Positions 1-8,537 of a stretch of DNA of 17,500 nt are shown here, piece after piece. The stretch spans positions 3,737,501-3,755,000 of the forward strand of contig WPIO01000011.1 of assembly GCA_009760855.2 (NCBI GenBank), in the 5' to 3' direction. A program made the position numbers and the translations under genes. This stretch comes from Cristatella mucedo. Its lineage: Eukaryota; Bryozoa; Phylactolaemata; Cristatellidae. Position 1 is the stretch's first letter. Each line of letters begins with the position of its first letter. The notes below the pieces were generated by a model. It was given only the letters and a program-made list of their open reading frames with translations. It had not been told where the DNA came from and ran no database searches.

Positions 1-283
1 TCGGAGGGCTATGGGTGAGGGCTCTGTCTGTGTCTTGTGCCAGCGTATTTGCATAGGGCCGTGCAAGCCAGCGTTTGGTGGGTGCTGTCGGCTCCTGTCG
101 TCCCTGTGCTCATTAGTTCGTCCGATGGCTGGCCGGCCGAATCCGCGACTGCCCGTAAGATGTAGTCAGACGCGTATGTGCTCATCCAAGCTCGGCGAAC
201 GGGATCGCCGCTTGATTAGGAGAGAGAGAGAGAGAGCTTAGCACTGCTTGGGCAGCCAAGATCATTGCCTGTCCCTTTTGCCC
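1..283. other. Unassigned GC-rich sequence with short (GA)n
   Basis: I recognise no gene here. A short (AG)8 run lies at 221-236. A 76-codon open frame on the plus strand has no recognisable domain and is about the length expected by chance in GC-rich DNA. Confidence 0.5.
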
Positions 284-408
284 CTGCTGCTGCTGCTGCC
301 TCTGCTGCTGCTGCCTCTGCTGCTGCTGCCTCTGCTGCTGCTGCCTCTGCTGCTGCTGCCTCTGCTGCTGCTGCCTCTGCTGCTGCTGCCTCTGCTGCTG
401 CTGCTGCC
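284..408. repeat. 15-bp-period CTG/CAG minisatellite, about eight units
   Basis: The array repeats tctgctgctgctgcc with almost no variation; 301-360 is four exact units. Read on the minus strand it is a CAG repeat interrupted by AGG once every five triplets. Because 15 is a multiple of three, several frames stay open and give pentapeptide repeats (QQQQR, AAAEA or SSSRG on minus; LLLPL or ASAAA on plus). None of these has a recognisable flanking domain, so I treat it as a repeat rather than a coding exon. Confidence 0.9.
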
Positions 409-1396
409 CCTCGTTGCTTCTGTTGCCTTGCTGCTGCCACTTTGGTGGCACGTCTCTCCTAGCAAGCCAGTGACATGAGGAGGAGGACCTGCATTGGCAG
501 ACAGTCGGTTAGTTCAACTGAAGGAGGCTGACTTCGGAATTCCTGCCCAGCTCTCTTGTGCCTGACTTGCCTTCACCCCCTCGACCTCCGACCTCCTAGA
601 GAGGGTACGGTTATTTGGGGGAAGTACCTGGTAAGAAACCTTGTCAAATTAAGAGGCGATTGATTAAGCTATGGCCTCATTTACACAGTGGCAAGAGGCC
701 TCGGTGGCTAACACATCCACTGGCACCCAAGACCTGGGACATGGAGACAAGCAAGCACCTTGCATCGGGTCCAAGATGCCGCGCTCCGTGGCATCGTGGA
801 CTCAGCTTCTAGGGCAACTGCCGAAAGTGTGTCACCGCAACGAGACACCCAGAAATATTCCAAGCTAGCAGAGCCGTGTCCACCGCCGGATCCACAATGG
901 CCGTCCAGATAGGTCCTAGGGGGAGGGACGCCGTTTCTCCAACAGCCTCCTCCGGCGCTCTGTGATGCCAGCCATCTGTAGCATGCTGGGAAGCCTCGAA
1001 GACCGAGCAAGTGCTGCTCCGGAGAGCTGGACAGCGTGGTGCTGTGCGCATTCGCCTCTCCGGAGGTGCCATCCTGTGCCATTGCCATGGCATGGACTGC
1101 ATGCCGAGCTGACAATGAAGGCAGGGCAGCAACAAGGCAGTGAGCAGAGAGGCACAGAGGATCTGCAGCGGTAGTGCAGCACGGTGCACGGAAGTGGCTG
1201 GAGCAGGGAGTCGGGAGAGCAAGAGCGAGGCCAGGTGAAGCTTGGCTGCAGGTTCTCGTTTCGACGCAGTCGATGGCGATTCTGGACGATCGAGATTGCG
1301 TGGGCAGCATTTGAAAAAGCCGCCAGGATCAGACCGCTCTGCCGAAGACACGGTATTGCAGGGACTTGCTGCTCGCATTTGCGCATGGTCTAGATC
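409..1396. other. Unassigned GC-rich region with overlapping open frames
   Basis: Three overlapping minus-strand open frames of 156-200 codons span 708-1386. Having all three frames open over the same bases points to low stop-codon density in GC-rich DNA rather than a real gene. I see no domain, signal peptide or convincing splice structure. An unrecognised exon cannot be excluded. Confidence 0.4.
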
Positions 1397-1512
1397 AGGG
1401 CCAGCGTGTGCACTCTACATGCCTGCTGCTGCTGTGTACTGCGGTGAGATGCAATCGTAGCAACAAATCATCTGCATAGCACCCTGTGAGAAGTGGATTG
1501 CCTTCTAGGCAC
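1397..1512. repeat. Dispersed repeat, copy 1 (pairs with 2697-2820)
   Basis: This segment and 2697-2820 share a common layout. Both have gcactctacatgcctgctgc near the start, then a 'gtgagatgcaa' block, then 'catctgcata-caccct', then 'gagaagtggat-gcct'. They are direct repeats about 1.3 kb apart with scattered substitutions and small indels. The reverse complement of the right half (gtgcctag...cttctcacagggtgctatgcagatga) resembles the LINE/SINE 3' tail seen later in the window. The pair may therefore be old elements of the same tail group on the minus strand. Confidence 0.65.
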
Positions 1513-1799
1513 TTGGCACGTGGTGGAAGAATAGAGGAAGGGATGCTGAGGAATCGGATGGCAATCGGTTGGTAACAGCCGGCACAATTTCAGCCAGCTT
1601 AACTCAGCAAAGAGCAACTCACACGGAGGACGGAGCAAAAGCTGCAAGGAACTGCTGCACTTTTCACCCCGGAGTGGTTCTTTAAGCTTGCTTCACTGCT
1701 CTGCTCGATGTGGTGCCTGCGCAATGGCGACCGAATTTCGGATTTTCAGTAGCCGGTGCCTGCTGCCTTTTTGCTTCGACCATGCGAGCTGTAGTCGAC

Positions 1800-2110
1800 C
1801 GAGCGACCTGGCTGGCGTCCCTCCTCAGCTGACCCAGCTTCCGCTGCCGCCTGCGGAGAGATGCCTCTGCTCTGCTCTGGGTAGCTCGGCACGGCCCGCC
1901 GGCCCATGCGTCGTCGGGCCGACGGTTCCCCTGCGGCCATATTGCCCAGCGCACGGAGGTTGGGATGGTCGGTCGCCCATTGTCCGGCAGTTAGGCTGCT
2001 CCGGTTCGTCCCGGCCCCGCCCCCAGTGGTCGCGTTTCGGCAGCTGGCATTGGCCGGCTTTTAAGCAGTCGTCGTTTGTCCCATCACGGTTGTCCGTGCT
2101 TCTTGTCCGA
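1800..2110. promoter_or_regulatory. CpG-dense GC-rich patch with GC box (possible promoter)
   Basis: I count about 27 CpG dinucleotides between 1861 and 2100, far denser than in the AT-richer region to the right. A GC-box-like ccggccccgccccc lies near 2011-2024. Two ATTGG (inverted CCAAT) cores occur at about 1979 and 2050, and a weak TATA-like cttttaag near 2058. These elements resemble a CpG-island promoter, but no downstream gene can be named in either direction. A 153-codon plus-strand open frame over 1688-2149 has no recognisable domain and is probably a by-product of base composition. Confidence 0.3.
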
Positions 2111-2206
2111 CAGGGAGGGAAGGGAGGGAGGGAGGAAGCTACTGGCTAGTCACGCTGGGAAGGCCTAGACCGATCTGGCCTCATTTGAGAGCTTTCTCCA
2201 CGCACG

Positions 2207-2292
2207 TTGTGTTGTGCATGTATGTGCTTGGGTAGGCACGTATATGTATGTGTATGTATGTGCGCGTGCGCGTGCAGGTGTGCGTGTTTGGA
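2207..2292. repeat. Degenerate TG/TATG/CG alternating purine-pyrimidine tract
   Basis: The tract mixes tgtatg, tgcgcg and tgtg units in nearly perfect purine-pyrimidine alternation. Such sequence can adopt Z-DNA under supercoiling. No gene is implied. Confidence 0.6.
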
Positions 2293-2696
2293 GGGTATGT
2301 TGACCCCGTGTTCCTTATACCCTTCCCGACGTCACCAGGTACCACCGGCCGAGAGCATTATTCTGGAGACTTGCATTCAGTCCTCAGCTGCTGACCTACC
2401 TACCATCGGCTCCATTCACGCCTTGGTATTGCTCCGGTGGCAGCATTTGTTGGTCGGCCTATTTTCTCCTATTAGCACCTGACGTATTTGAGATCGGCTC
2501 AGCCGGTGTAAATAGAGCGATGGCCTGATAACTAGATGAGCTAGCTTGAACTAGGGCCCACGTCTCCAAGCCGAAAGTTAGCAGTTACCTAAAGGGAGCT
2601 GACCTCCCCCACCCGGTTCAGCATCCGGATCTGGCCGCTTGAGTGCTTGCTCGAGCAATTTTGCAGTCATGCTGGAGGTAGTCGCATGATGAGGTC
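2293..2696. other. Unassigned region
   Basis: I see no gene, recognised mobile element or RNA gene in this stretch. Confidence 0.5.
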
Positions 2697-2820
2697 AAGG
2701 CCAGTGCGTGCACTCTACATGCCTGCTGCTGTGTGCTGTGGGTGAGATGCAAAGTATGTGGTAGTTGCGAAGCATCTGCATAACACCCTAAGAGAAGTGG
2801 ATCGCCTTTGCTAGGGGCAT
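2697..2820. repeat. Dispersed repeat, copy 2 (pairs with 1397-1512)
   Basis: This is the second member of the diverged direct-repeat pair. It keeps the cactctacatgcctgctgct block and the caccctaagagaagtggat block, while the centre has changed by small indels. The 'caccctaagagaa' segment is closer to the LINE/SINE tail (reverse complement ttctcttagggtg) than copy 1 is. Confidence 0.65.
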
Positions 2821-3523
2821 GCGCATGATGCGCATTCTCGAGGCCTCTTTTTCGGGCATTAAACGTTTCGGCTCCAGACGTTTCGAACTTGGGGCCCAGA
2901 CGTTTCAGCTGCAAGAGCAGCCGATTCATTCGTGAAGGTGTCCGTCAAGGGGACGCTTTGTAAGGAGCGTGGAAGGAAGACTCTTTACTCTTCCTTCCTT
3001 CCCTCCTTCATTCCTTTACTCTTCCTTCATTGCCTTGGGCATTTAAAGCTGCAACTGCCCGGCTTGACAAGTAACTCCTACAGCGATCTTATTTGAATGG
3101 TTCGCGAAATCAGCCGGCTGCGACATCACCAAGGGCTGCCTTTAGTGTGCTGTTGGCTCCATGTGTTACTTGCTTCTTCAAATGGCTTTTGGGCTTTAAG
3201 GTCATTGGGTAGCAACACGTTTAATTTTGCTTGTTGAGCTGGTAAATTATGATTGACCAGCAGCAGATCGTTGTCAATCCGGAAGCCGGGTAAGGGTGTA
3301 GCTTTTGAGCTCTGCTCTTGTTAATTACATAAAAGTAAAGTTAATCAGAAGGCAGTTTACTGCAGAGCGGCCATAGCTGCCCGCTAGTCCACTCAAACTA
3401 CCTCTTCTTTATCTGGTAAAAGAGTATAAGTCATCCATGTGTACCTGGTTCTTATGGGTGGCACAATTGGCCATGTCTTGCAGATGTTGTTAGCTTGCTT
3501 GTCTAAGGACCTTATTACACATG
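2821..3523. other. Unassigned region with a CTT-rich tract
   Basis: A pyrimidine-rich tract of ctttactcttccttccttcc type lies at 2980-3031. Three 'agacgtttc/aacgtttc' words cluster at about 2861-2907. The rest is unassigned; short open frames show no recognisable domains. Confidence 0.45.
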
Positions 3524-3599
3524 TACAAAGTAAAAGCTTATATACAAAGTTTAAGTGTATGTGAAAAGTAAAACTGTATATAGAAAGTTGATGCGTACA
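3524..3599. repeat. Four tandem copies of a degenerate 19-bp unit
   Basis: The units begin at 3524, 3543, 3562 and 3581. Each follows the pattern ta(c/g)aaagt..aag...ta, for example tacaaagtaaaagcttata followed by tacaaagtttaagtgtatg. The third unit starts tgaaaag and the fourth tagaaag. The exact 19-bp spacing over four units indicates a small, old tandem array. Confidence 0.75.
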
Positions 3600-4118
3600 A
3601 CTGGAACAGTTGTGCTGCACGTTTTTGCACGGCTATCGATTGCTTACTGAAGCACTTGTGGAGACATTAGTATTTATCGATGCTCTAATCCTGTTGGTAC
3701 ACAGCCAATTCAACCGCCAATTCACCCGATGAAGACCCCGGAAGCACAGGTCGATTGACAGAGAGTGCCGGTCACCTGACATATGTGTGTAGGAGAAATG
3801 CGTGCACCGACAGAACAAGCGAGCTCTGACAAAAGCGTGCCGAAAAATGCCGTCAAAAATAATGTTAGAAAAATAGATATTCATAGTTAGAGTTTTATAT
3901 AGAGAAATGCTAAATATGCAGAGACTACGCAGTCTGGTGAGCATGCCAGCTTGGTGAAACCTCTGTCGGCATCCTGCATATACAGGCACGTAAATGTGTG
4001 CACTCAGTAGCGGAAATTTCGTCATAATGGGGCTGCTGCTACTTTGGATGCTTCTTTGTTTGGGTAGCCAGAGGATTTTCTATGGTGCCAGGGACTCTAC
4101 TGTTGAGCACCGGATGTA
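3600..4118. other. Unassigned AT-richer region
   Basis: The longest open frame is 130 codons on the minus strand (3633-4025) and has no recognisable domain. No RNA gene or repeat was identified. Confidence 0.45.
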
Positions 4119-4144
4119 GCAGAATTATTTGACAACTCACAAAC
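4119..4144 (+). repeat. Candidate left terminal inverted repeat of the Tc1-like element
   Basis: It begins gcagaattatttgac directly after TA and is imperfectly complementary to the right end. Conserved positions include CAG, several T and A positions, and an ACT core about 17 bases in. Confidence 0.35.
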
Positions 4145-4212
4145 AAGTGCTTACTGCTGGTATGTATGCATTTAGTACGACGTTACTCTACCACGATTCT
4201 GTATGACCTCCT

Positions 4213-5078
4213 TTATCCACCCGCAGCCTTCAGCAGAGCTTCAGCATTTTGCTTAAATGTCTGGTAATCGATTTGTGGTTGGATACCTCTCCTCAGCTGT
4301 CTGTCGACGTCGTCCCATAAGTCTTATATACACGATGATCCGGCAGCTGCCGGCTGGGCGGCCACTGCACACAGCAGCACTGCACCGGGTTCTTAAAGAT
4401 AACTGGGAGAATGCTTAACTTAGGGTGTTTTTTGCTGCTAAATATACCGATCCCTAAGCAGAGTGTTTGAGCTTTGCTTCCACCTACTTTAATCACCTGA
4501 AGCTCCACAATACCTTCGATCTGATTAGGAGCTCCAACTCTTTATACTGCAAAGCAGTGACAAGCCGGCAACGATTTGTCGCCGAAATTCAGTGCAGGTT
4601 GAAGGCATTCATGCCCGCACAACTATCTTTCCTACGGTTAACCCTTATACGTCACCACTTTCCGTTACCAAAATAGTGTGAACTTGCTTTCGTCTGTCCA
4701 TAGAACAAAGTATCGCCTGTCATCTGTCCGGTGGGAGTAGGTAAGAGGCGATCTGCTCAACGACGGTTGGTGAGCAGGGGCTTTCGTTTTGCAACCCATC
4801 TTAATATACCACTTTTTTGCAAGCCTAATTTAGCATCGGTGTGTGACTGCAGAAGTTGTCGAAGTATGGTAGCTCTAATCTGCAGCCTATCGTCGTAATG
4901 AGTCGGTCAGCCCTGGCGTTGGTTTTTCATGGCTGGCCAGATCTAGCCACTTGGGTCGTCGATCCAATACGTCCCATATAGTTTTTGATATTTCAGTGCA
5001 AAGTGAATTCGCTAATCCCAAGCCATTGTCCAATCTCACGATTGTTATCGCCTTATGCAGCACTGCCAGCATCCCCAT
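4213..5078 (-). pseudogene. Tc1-like transposase pseudogene, multiple frameshifts
   Basis: Tc1 transposases cut and paste their element using a DDE/DDD triad after binding the terminal repeats. Conserved blocks appear in the correct order on the minus strand but in different frames. An N-terminal helical segment (LGLANS, HEKPTPGLT) lies at about 5078-4900. Next comes THYDDRLQ. The block FVLWTDESKF at 4709-4680 is the first-aspartate motif. RVGAPNQIEGIVELQ follows near 4545-4495, then HPKLS near 4410. The C-terminus WDDVDRQLRRGIQPQIDY ends at a TAA at 4213. Other stops and frameshifts occur throughout. The first catalytic Asp survives. The second-Asp block, where QQDNDPKH is typical, has decayed to SSKKHPKL, and the third acidic block (normally SPDLNPIE) is also lost. 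It cannot encode an active enzyme. Confidence 0.78.
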
Positions 5079-5139
5079 AACCTAGTCACTGCAGTGCTTT
5101 ACACATGGCATTTCGCAGCTACCAAGGACGACCGACAAG

Positions 5140-5165
5140 TATTTTTAGTGGGCTGAAATTACTGG
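5140..5165 (-). repeat. Candidate right terminal inverted repeat of the Tc1-like element
   Basis: Read on the minus strand it starts ccagtaatttcagccc, inside a TA at 5166-5167. The CAGT near the tip is common in Tc1-like ends. The match to the left end is only about 16 of 26 positions. Confidence 0.35.
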
Positions 5166-5167
5166 TA

Positions 5168-5896
5168 CTCTTGTACTAGAGCTACACGTCCTAGAGCTAT
5201 ATTTTCTGCAATCATCTACATGTATATCAACACATTTATTCAAGCGAATCAGAAATAAATTACTGCAGTGATTTAAAAGCAGACACTAACTCATGTTTTA
5301 AATTTAAAGTTGATCTGTAAATTAGTGGCCAGCTACGGATTTTACAAGGCACAAAGCTACAGTGTAGACGGAGCCGTCTAGAAGTCGGGGAAGCTCGACA
5401 CATCGACAAGCTACAAACGTGTACCTCGATATACCCAGGTTCAACATGTTGGGGCACATATCGCATATGTTAATCTGGCATCGGTAAATTTTTATTTGTA
5501 GATATGTTGCTTCCGGTATATTTTCGGGTTAGATATGTTTGTATAATCAGTCATATTTTCCTTTTAAGTAGAAGTCCTGGCTCCACCGTGTGGAAGAGAG
5601 AAACAGCCCATTTTACTGCTCACAAGATCAAAGAGATCTGGATAATTGGATAATTGAGTCCTGGTGCTCACTCTGCAGTGAGCGCTGGCTTCAGATGTAT
5701 GCAAGCAGCAATAGCTGTGCTCGAAAAAATACTGTATGCGATTATTATTTACCGGCTGAATGTGCGAGTCTTCGTCTTTTTGTTATGCAACCCCATTGGA
5801 GCTGAACAAACTGGTCGAAGTTGCAAGCAACAAGTGGAACCAACTTTGCATTCAAAGCTGCCCCTCTTGATGTCCCAGCCGACTGTCCTAACATAC
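5168..5896. other. Unassigned region
   Basis: Only short open frames without recognisable domains are present. No repeat pairing with the rest of the window was found. Confidence 0.45.
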
Positions 5897-6066
5897 AGTA
5901 GTACGAATAGCGAGAATTAGGAGGCGACACAAACTCTGTAGTGGGCTCCATGACCGCCCAGCCCGACCCACCATGCCTGCCAATAACAGCTCATCTTAGA
6001 GGGGGGGGGGGCCAGCTTGGCACAGCCGAGAGCCAGCCTGCACACAGACCACACCCAGACCACATG
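5897..6066. repeat. Dispersed repeat R, copy 1 (pairs with 7598-7840)
   Basis: The left part (agtagtacga, gaattagg, cgacac, gtagtgggctcca) and the right part (cacagccgagagc, cctgcac, cagacc, cacccagac) recur in the same order at 7598-7840. The middle is about 70 bp here and about 130 bp in the other copy, and includes a G11 run at 6001-6011. I do not recognise the family. The 'aattaggcgccgacacc' block of copy 2 is loosely like the primer-binding region next to a retrotransposon LTR, but that is speculative. Confidence 0.65.
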
Positions 6067-6229
6067 CCAGGTGATCCGTAAATCACACGTCAGGCTGCCA
6101 AAAAAATCACCAACAAGAATAGCCATCAGCTGCAGCAGCTACAACAAAGAGTGTGATCCCGGAATTACAAGCACAAAAACAGGCAGGCTACCTTATAACC
6201 GTTCGGAGGAGGCATGCAGGAGCCTTTGG

Positions 6230-6678
6230 CTACCAGCCGGCTTCCTGGGTCACCAGCCATTTGCCAGTGCTGGAGCACCGGCACTGCCCCCTGCCCCCCT
6301 CAAGCTTTGCTGTGTCGAAGCCGATCGCCGGAGCCGATCGCCACTTCGGCCTCAGAGCCGGTTGCCGCTTTGCTGCCTGTTGCCGTTTCACTGGGGGCGT
6401 CTTGTTTCTGCCCACGGCTGACTGAGGCTGCTCCTCTGTCGTCGCCAAAGGTGGCCGTCTTTCCCGGTCGCATCGGCCGCCCATGTCAGTCCGACCAGCC
6501 GTCAGCAGGTCAGGTTGCAGAAGCAGATCCCTGTCTGCCAGAATGGAGAATGTCCTCACCAAGGCCTCCCTGAGCTTGGCATACTCACTCTTGATGTCCC
6601 TCGACCACTTGTACTGTTATAGATTGAAGGTCCTTTCGTCAAGGGAGAGGGGCAGATACTTGTGCCAGTCTAACGGAT
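6230..6678 (-). pseudogene. Possible retrotransposon gag-like remnant
   Basis: The minus strand reads NPLDWHKYLPLSLDERTF, then an in-frame stop, then WSRDIKSEYAKLREALVRTF and LADRDLLLQPDLL. After that comes a basic, Pro/Gln/Arg-rich stretch without a CCHC zinc knuckle. The pattern of a hydrophobic 'LP-L-ge-a' segment, a 'Y--L+-AL---F' helix and a charged linker resembles the capsid region of some LTR retrotransposon Gag proteins. The likeness is to the general pattern only. The reading is broken by at least one stop and ends exactly where LINE L1 begins at about 6681. It could also be unrelated sequence. Confidence 0.3.
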
Positions 6679-6680
6679 TT

Positions 6681-7428
6681 GTAATCTAGGTGTCGTGTTC
6701 GACAGCTGCCTCAATTTCAAAAGCTTCATTCAGAAGACTGCCTTTACAGCTAGCCATCACATCCGATCCCTATCCAAGATTAGAAGCTGTCTCCTGCAGT
6801 GGCTTGTAAAAAATTTAACTACCTCTTTAGTTCTGTCTCGGCTGATTATTGTAATTTCCTTTTGGCTGGGCTGCCAAAGAAAGCTATAATGCCACTACAG
6901 CGGACTATGAATATGGCTGCAAGGCTGGTCTTCAAGTCCCAGCGGTTTGAGCACGTGTCACCTCTGCTGAAAGAGCTAGGATGGTTGCCGGTTGAGCAAA
7001 GAATACAGAGCAAAGTTCTTACGCTGACCCACAAGGCCCGCCACGGCTTGGCTCCTTCGTACCTAGCTGAACTGCTGCATCAGTTTCAGCCTGTTCGCGC
7101 CCTCAGGTCCTGTGTGGAAAATAAATTAGCTGTCCCATTCCTCAGCTTAAAGACAGTTGGCGACAGAAGCTTTAGCTCTGCAGGTCCTAGACTGTGGAAC
7201 TCGCTTCCACAATTCTTACGCAACGACATCTACTCTCCAACTGCCGACTATGGCACATCTTTTTCAGCGGTCCTGAACTGCTACTTCTTTGCTACTCACT
7301 ACCTCAACTGCTCTTCTGACTCTGCTATGCTTCCCACTTTCTCTTTGTTGCGTGAGACGAAGTCAGTTGGCTACCGAATGCCTACCGAAAGCTGCTTAGG
7401 CTGTGAGTGCGCTATACAAAAATCTCCT
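6681..7428 (+). mobile_element. LINE L1: 5'-truncated CR1/L2-type non-LTR element
   Basis: This is the 3' part of a LINE whose reverse transcriptase proper has been lost by 5' truncation. Its first 130 bp (6681-6813) match 17368-17500 of copy L6 at roughly 86% by eye. The shared part includes a 41-base block, identical between the two, running from gacagctgcc to gaagactgc. The body encodes the conserved C-terminal domain downstream of the reverse transcriptase. The 3' untranslated part ends near gtgcgctatacaaaaat, similar to the ends of both SINE families in the window. Confidence 0.85.
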
Positions 7429-7434
7429 GTGTAA
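6685..7434 (+). pseudogene. LINE reverse transcriptase C-terminal region (L1 copy)
   Basis: Frame 1 reads NLGVVFDSCLNFKSF and SHHIRSLSKIRSC to about 6790. A frameshift follows, and a 211-codon open frame (6799-7434) continues the protein. Conserved blocks are DYCNFLLAGLP, ARLVFKS, HVSPLLKELGWLPVEQRI, ARHGLAPSYLAELL, ALRSCVENKLAVP, GDRSFSSAGPRLWNSLP and QFLRND. These are typical of the domain following the fingers/palm/thumb of CR1/L2 LINE proteins. After QFLRND the match fades and the rest is probably 3' untranslated sequence. The ATG at 6799 is not a natural start. The piece lacks catalytic motifs and is not functional. Confidence 0.83.
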
Positions 7435-7597
7435 CACCCACATGGTCTTTATGACTTTGTGGAGTTACTGACGGAGATACACACGGATTGACATAGCAGA
7501 GTTTGAGCCCCTGCTCCGTGTCCAGCATCCAATTTGTGAAGCTATCACCGCCGTGAAAGTATCGTTATGGTGTTGCAGTAGGCCGGCCGATATAGCT
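7429..7597. other. Short unassigned spacer
   Basis: This sequence lies between the LINE L1 3' end and repeat R copy 2. No feature was recognised. Confidence 0.5.
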
Positions 7598-7840
7598 AGT
7601 AGTACGAGCAGAAAGAATTAGGCGCCGACACCAACATCGTAGTGGGCTCCAGCAATACATCCATTGTCACCAGCCTTCAGCACAGCAGCCCAACGGATGT
7701 TCCTCTCTCCGGTTGCTCAGCCCGGCGTCTACATTAGGTTCTGCTCACCCGGCCTCTGCTTGCCAGACAGGGCTGGTCATAGGCAGGCCAGCGTGCCACA
7801 GCCGAGAGCTGGCCTGCACCCAGACCGCACCCAGACTACA
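7598..7840. repeat. Dispersed repeat R, copy 2 (pairs with 5897-6066)
   Basis: It shares both ends with copy 1: agtagtacga, gaattagg, cgacac and gtagtgggctcca on the left; ccacagccgagagc, cctgcac and cacccagac on the right. The middle is longer and Pro/Ser-codon rich. The two copies are direct repeats bracketing the gag-like remnant and LINE L1. Confidence 0.65.
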
Positions 7841-7894
7841 CCAACTGATTCTGTGGAGCATTCCTGTAAAAATTGGTAGTCTTAGCTGTAGAGA

Positions 7895-8537
7895 AAATTT
7901 GGGCCTGCTTGAACAGGGATGCTACATGCATCAAGTTGGTCCATGCATTTGCAACATCTCGTCTCGATTTCTGTAACTCACTGCTTGCTTGTCATGTGGC
8001 TTGTAAAATAAGGTGCTTACATTATCTTATCTGTCGTGAGCGGTGCAGTTGCCACATTGCACTACTTCTCGATGACCTGTGATGGTCCCTATCAAGGACT
8101 GCAAGGTTTTGTTGATTACTTCCCAGGGCTCCTCCACTCTGTCGCTCCAGCCTATCTATCAGAACGACTCCCAATCAGGCTAGGCAACGTACTTCCTACT
8201 CTTCTGATTCAAATCGCTTAACTTTCGCCGAAAACCAACCTCAAAGTCTTTGGAGAATGTGCATTTAGTTTGTCTGCTCCCAAAGCCAAAGGGCACTCTC
8301 CCTACTGACGTTAGGATATTCACTGACTAGACCACATTTAAAAAGAAGCTGTAAGCACAACTGTTTCTTGCAACACGTGATGGGTCCTTGAGATTTGTCC
8401 TTCATGTGTTTATGTAAGCTCACACTATGCATGTTACTGCTAATCTAGCGGTCATGCTTCCCATGCAGCATCTGTCAAGTACCTAGAAAGAGATCAAGCT
8501 CTCTGAATGGGCTCTACAAATGTCTTATTATTATTTT
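7895..8537 (+). mobile_element. LINE L2: degenerate CR1/L2-type 3' fragment
   Basis: Conserved C-terminal LINE blocks follow one another in shifting frames: KLVHAFATSRLDFCNSLL (about 7936-7992), CHIALLLDDL (about 8050-8080), LLHSVAPAYLSERLP (about 8130-8172), SSDSNRLTF (about 8202-8228), then KTNLKVFGECAFSLSAPKA (8232-8288). The 3' untranslated end carries gtacctagaaagagatcaag, ctctctgaatgggctctaca and a (ATT)-type tail ending near 8537. The N-terminal piece is about 85-90% identical by eye to the inverted piece L3. The coding frame is destroyed by indels. Confidence 0.78.

Larger units (their letters stand above)
4119..5165 (-). mobile_element. Decayed Tc1/mariner-type DNA transposon
   Basis: The interior is a broken minus-strand Tc1-like transposase (4213-5078). 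Both ends have candidate terminal inverted repeats next to TA dinucleotides, the target site this superfamily duplicates. The left end begins gcagaattattt after TA at 4117-4118. Read in reverse, the right end begins ccagtaattt after TA at 5166-5167. Over the first 26 bases from TA the two ends agree at about 16 positions, which is weak but above chance. The implied length is about 1.05 kb, with 87-94 bp between each end and the coding remnant. That is short for Tc1 elements (commonly 1.3-1.6 kb) and suggests internal deletions. The transposase assignment is firm; the exact ends are tentative. Confidence 0.65.

Noticed and set aside
708-1386. Three overlapping minus-strand open frames of 156-200 codons
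   Set aside because: All three frames are open over the same GC-rich bases, with no domain or repeat structure recognised. This fits low stop frequency rather than a gene.
1688-2149. 153-codon plus-strand open frame
   Set aside because: It coincides with the CpG-dense patch, has a Pro/Ser/Arg/Cys-rich composition set by base content and shows no recognisable domain.
3393-3620. Minus-strand 75-codon frame over AT-rich sequence
   Set aside because: There is no recognisable domain, and it runs through the 19-bp tandem array.
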